A stretch of 23,038 nt of DNA from Choristocarpus tenellus KU-1152 (taxonomy: Eukaryota > Phaeophyceae), in contig CAXNAD020000268.1 in NCBI GenBank assembly GCA_964200185.2, positions 1 through 23,038 of the forward strand. Reading direction: 5' to 3'. The position numbers and the translations under genes are program-made. The first letter of the stretch is position 1, and the number at the start of each line of letters is the position of its first letter. Below, piece after piece: positions 20,101 to 23,038 of the stretch. The notes below the pieces were generated by a model. That model was not told the origin of the DNA and ran no database searches. It worked only from the letters and a program-made list of their open reading frames with translations.

Positions 20101-23038
20101 CCCCTCCCCTCTGCTGTCACCACCAGTGCCAATGTCACCCTTTCTCCTTGACTGATCAATCTCCAGCAAACTACACGGTTGTAGACGAGAGGAAGATAGT
20201 GAACTTGGCCGAGTCGGGCTCATCAGACGACCCAAGGATTTTATTTGTCTCTCCAAGTCTCCAAGGATGAAGCTTTCGTTGATGCCCTCATCAGGGATGG
20301 TTTGCTTATATCTTTCGGAAAGGTCATCCCCACCATTTCCATTTTCCATTGCCGTTGTAACTTCAACCTCCTCTGGTTCTTTGAACAAAAAATTCGCCTG
20401 CTGATAAAGAAAATATTTAGGTAGTTGGGGGTAGAGGGATCCCCCTCTCATTAGTGGGTGGGTTCAAGCCAAGGACTACACATGGTGGAAGTAGCAAAAG
20501 GGGAAACACTCAGTAGCTTGAAAACAACGCTGTTGGTCCAGCTCTAACAGATTACACGTGCACCAATACCCCCATACAAACAAGTCAAGATATGGACAAA
20601 CAAATAAACAACAGTATAAAGCACCCAAGCACACATTTCACTGCAAAGGTGTAGGGGTTTTTTTACGCCTATGAAAAAAAGAGTGCCCAAAGCAACCTGT
20701 ATCATACATAGCAAATTGGAGCAATGGCTACATATCATGTGTCCTTGACATGCCTTTGTCACATTTGCATCTGCTGTGGCAGTACCATAGCCCAAGAAGG
20801 CCATCTCCATCATCCTATCCCTGCCTGAGGAATTACTGCCACGAGACTGAGAGGCTGATATTCCAGATGCCCCTGTCCCCAGAGCTGCTCCAGATCCAGT
20901 TTCTGCTTCAGCTCTCTGTCGTGCCTCTGCTTCGCGTAATTTATCAACCACAGAGGATAGTTCCTTGTTCAACATGCTCATACGGTGGGCTTCCCAGGCT
21001 GCCATAGTTGGCCCCTGTTGTTCCTCGTAACGGATGGAAGATTTCCCATTGGCAGAGCATGAGGAGGAAGACTCTGAACCAAGTCCAGAGTCTAAGCTGA
21101 GACCTCGATCAGATGGCTGGATGCTTGAGCACCTGTTTGCTCCTCAGCACAGATGGGGAGAGGGTGTATGTAATTTTACCATGTTTGGGTTTTGGAGAGT
21201 GAAGATAAGGGAAGGTACAGAGGTGAAGGTGGCAGAGGTAAGGAGGAAAAGGAAACATGGATTCAAAAAGATACAGAGAAGTAAATCCATACCTTCACAG
21301 TCACAAATAGAACCTGGGCATCAAGCTGTGTTGCTGACACAAGAAGTAGTGATGTCACACCAAGACAGAAGCACAGAGATGGTATTTGTGTCTTTGGGGA
21401 AAGGGTGCTTGCTTTTCTACCAACAGGGGACACAGGCACTTTGTGTTGACCGCTGCCGTTATTTCAACGTTTCACTACTCATCCAAGACATGGGGATGGA
21501 ACACTGAATGACCGGATGTTGCATACTTGAAAGCATTATGTACTACCTGCTTACGAGGGACAAAAGGTACTCACAAGGTTGGATTGACATGATCCTTTCT
21601 GCCGCTGGCTCGATTGCTGCTCCATCTGTCCAAGAACCTCTCTTCCTTTGTTTCAACAGCACCTCCATCCATGTGTTCTTTCCTCTTTGACCAACTCCCC
21701 TCCAAAAAACCTTCACTTTCTTCCCCTTTGCCTTGATGGTGCCTACCTTTAGAAAGGCTCTGCTCTCTGTGCCCCATCCTACTTTCCCCATTTCGTTCCC
21801 TGTGCTTGCTTGGGGTCTTTGAGGGCAGGGAGCTCCTGCCCTGTGCAACATCTGCACAGGGCTTCTTTGGGCTCTTCCTCTTTACACGCCTTCGCTGGCT
21901 ACTTCCATCATCACCATTATCTGTAGGGAGTGAATATCTATCGGTCCAAGCAACTTCCCTAGCCCCTTCCCTTGGTTTTAGTTCTTCCCCCTGCAGCCTA
22001 GGTAGTACTGGAGCAAGCCCTTCACCTTGTCTCCCCTTACCTGCTGCCCTACTCCTCCCAGCTTGATGCCTTTTTGGCAGAGATGTGGATACCTGAGAGG
22101 CAACCTTGCCCCCCGTTGCTGTTCTTGTCAGTCCAAAAGATGACTGCAACCCCCTCTCACCCTCTTGCCTGGATTTGTTAGTGCTGCTCACCGTCGGTAT
22201 GGACAACCTTAAAGCCATCCTGCTGTTCCTGCTCCTGCTCCTGACCCTACCCTTTCCTCGACTCAAGTTTCCAGGGGTTCGAACTTTACTCTCTACTGGC
22301 CTTAATAATGTCGTGGTGGCAGCTGGCAAGGGGGGAGACATTTCAGTGATGCCTTTTGCATTGACTTCCCGGTCCATTCTGATCCCTTCATCATAGTCCC
22401 CATAGCTGGAAGTGACAGTTTCTACTCTCCTTTGCCGGGCCAGCGACGAAGAGTCAACAATGGGAACAGTACTCTCAAGCTGCTTCAGTTCCAGATTTTC
22501 TTCTGCCTTGACCAGCCTCCCACTTGATTCATCAAGGTGATTGAACCTTTTCAAGGTTTCCTTTTCCATGTCCTCATCCTCGCCCTTATCCCCATTGGCT
22601 CCATCGCAGCTCTGCTCCATAGCTTCCATTGCCACAGCTGAATCCTCTTGGACTTCAACCCCCAAAGGTTCCCCTCTTGTAAACGCCTTTTCCCATCCCA
22701 CAGTGGTCCTCATCAAGCCTTCAGTTGAAATACCTCCAGATCCGTAGCTGGAAGGAGTAGGATGAGAGGGACTCAAGGGAAATTGCAACTCAGTTGAAGG
22801 GACAAAGACCTCTCCCATATTTTGGCTCCTAGACCTCTGACTGTTATTATCCATTCTGTGGTGTTGTAGAGCTGTTAATCGTTTCAGCTGTTGCTTGCCC
22901 TCAATGACTTCTGTGGGATTCCGCAAGAGCCCCAAGAGGGCACGGTCTGATTCCTCATACCTATCACTTATTAAATCGTCAGAATAACCAACCCCCAGGT
23001 TCCCCCCCCCCCCAGTGCGATGAAGATCCCTTCTTCTG
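17171..23038 (-). CDS. Large disordered protein, four 3' exons, 5' end outside window
   Basis: Unrecognised protein. Exons in transcript order: 23038-21575 (open to the window edge), 21132-20763, 20400-19205 and 17525-17171 (stop). Donors are GTGAGT, GTGACA and GTGGGA with AG acceptors. Phases 2, 0 and 2 agree on both sides of every junction, giving about 1,127 visible residues. The sequence is rich in Ser, Gly, Glu, Arg and Lys, and no folded domain is recognised. Features: an NLS-like QRRRVKRKSPKKP in the first exon; a short possible coiled coil in the second (MSMLNKELSSVVDKLREAEA); a Ser/Gly/Asp-rich third exon with KDLDLLVQGVTELGMEESID; and a Glu/Ser-rich last exon. The composition suggests a nuclear or scaffold protein, which is only inference. 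The last junction crosses a 1.68-kb intron with a weak donor. Alternatively the third exon reads on to a stop at 19186 (adding WDTLG), and the last exon would then belong to something else. Confidence 0.66.
17571..17640. repeat. Possible decayed copy of the MITE-like element
   Basis: It carries TCAAAGTATCTGAGGGG followed about 20 bp later by CTATCCATTTGGGGCC. These match in order the terminus (TATCTTAGAGGG) and the adjacent block (TTATCCATTTGGGGC) of the elements in SPO11 intron 4. Beyond that the similarity fades. Confidence 0.4.
18600..18655 (+). repeat. Diverged SINE-like tRNA head, plus orientation
   Basis: The stretch CTGGTAGAACATTGGCATGT and the following TCAATTACTGACA align with the first 40 or so bases of the better-preserved heads at 18893-18950 and 18785-18872. 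Its box B region is degraded. Confidence 0.4.
18785..18872 (-). mobile_element. tRNA-derived SINE-like head
   Basis: Read on the minus strand it begins GACCTGGTGAATCAGTGGCA. It contains a D-arm-like hairpin (GGTG...CACC with a 9-nt loop), an internal-promoter box A-like TGGTGAATCAG, and a box B-like GGATCGAATCC inside a T-arm-like hairpin (four of five stem pairs). No complete acceptor stem or anticodon arm forms, so it is a tRNA relative and not a tRNA gene. The body and tail of the SINE are not delimited. Confidence 0.6.
18893..18950 (+). mobile_element. Second SINE-like head, opposite orientation
   Basis: It begins with the same GACCTGGTGAATCAGTGGCA on the plus strand, only 20 bp from the start of the minus-strand head, and then diverges after about 45 bp. 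It has lost the box B segment. The two heads form a 27-bp stem (18846-18872 with 18893-18919) with one mismatch. Weaker pairing extends outward, and a 6-bp inner stem lies in the loop. Confidence 0.55.

Noticed and set aside
20544-20762. Continuation of the 21132-20763 exon into a Cys-rich hydrophobic tail ending at 20544
   Set aside because: The composition changes sharply after 20763, where a GTGACA donor occurs in phase with the acceptor at 20401. The tail reads as intron.
1-23038. CRISPR arrays, operons, phage or bacterial features
   Set aside because: No spaced direct repeats, Shine-Dalgarno-led gene strings or phage genes are seen; the window is eukaryotic and spliced.

Overview
The window is nuclear DNA from an intron-rich eukaryote, most likely a unicellular alga or other protist. 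I cannot place it to species or even confidently to phylum. The evidence is: reading frames that make sense only when joined across GT-AG and a few GC-AG introns; long disordered Ser/Gly/Glu/Arg-rich exons; small non-autonomous mobile elements in introns; and no operons or Shine-Dalgarno sites.

Layout. (1) About 346-1322, plus strand: the 3' end of an unrecognised gene ending in a very acidic Gly/Glu-rich exon. (2) 1323-3859: no supportable gene. (3) 7666-3860, minus strand: a six-exon gene for a disordered, basic protein with a C-terminal coiled coil, unrecognised. (4) 7667-7984: short divergent intergenic region. (5) 8838-16595, plus strand, possibly beginning at 7985: a SPO11 gene, the meiotic double-strand-break transesterase related to the topoisomerase VI A subunit. 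I can join ten exons into one 368-residue frame with the catalytic tyrosine, the Toprim glutamate, the conserved WLGL block and a normal C-terminus. (6) 16596-17170: convergent intergenic region. (7) From beyond the right edge to 17171, minus strand: four exons (about 1,127 residues visible) of a large, almost wholly disordered protein, 5'-incomplete.

The four genes alternate: gene 1 and the coiled-coil gene converge, the coiled-coil gene and SPO11 diverge from about 320 bp, and SPO11 and the disordered gene converge. Only SPO11 has a recognisable function. A shared meiotic role for its head-to-head neighbour is speculation.

Points worth a second look: the SPO11 Toprim motif reads D-C-N, not the usual D-x-D. 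Two SPO11 introns are GC-AG, and a possible 90-nt cassette exon also has a GC donor. The largest SPO11 intron holds two inverted copies of a roughly 250-bp MITE-like element, with a possible decayed third copy near 17571. The last intron of the disordered gene holds tRNA-derived SINE-like heads, two of them head-to-head as a 27-bp stem. I did not find a convincing new multi-gene system.
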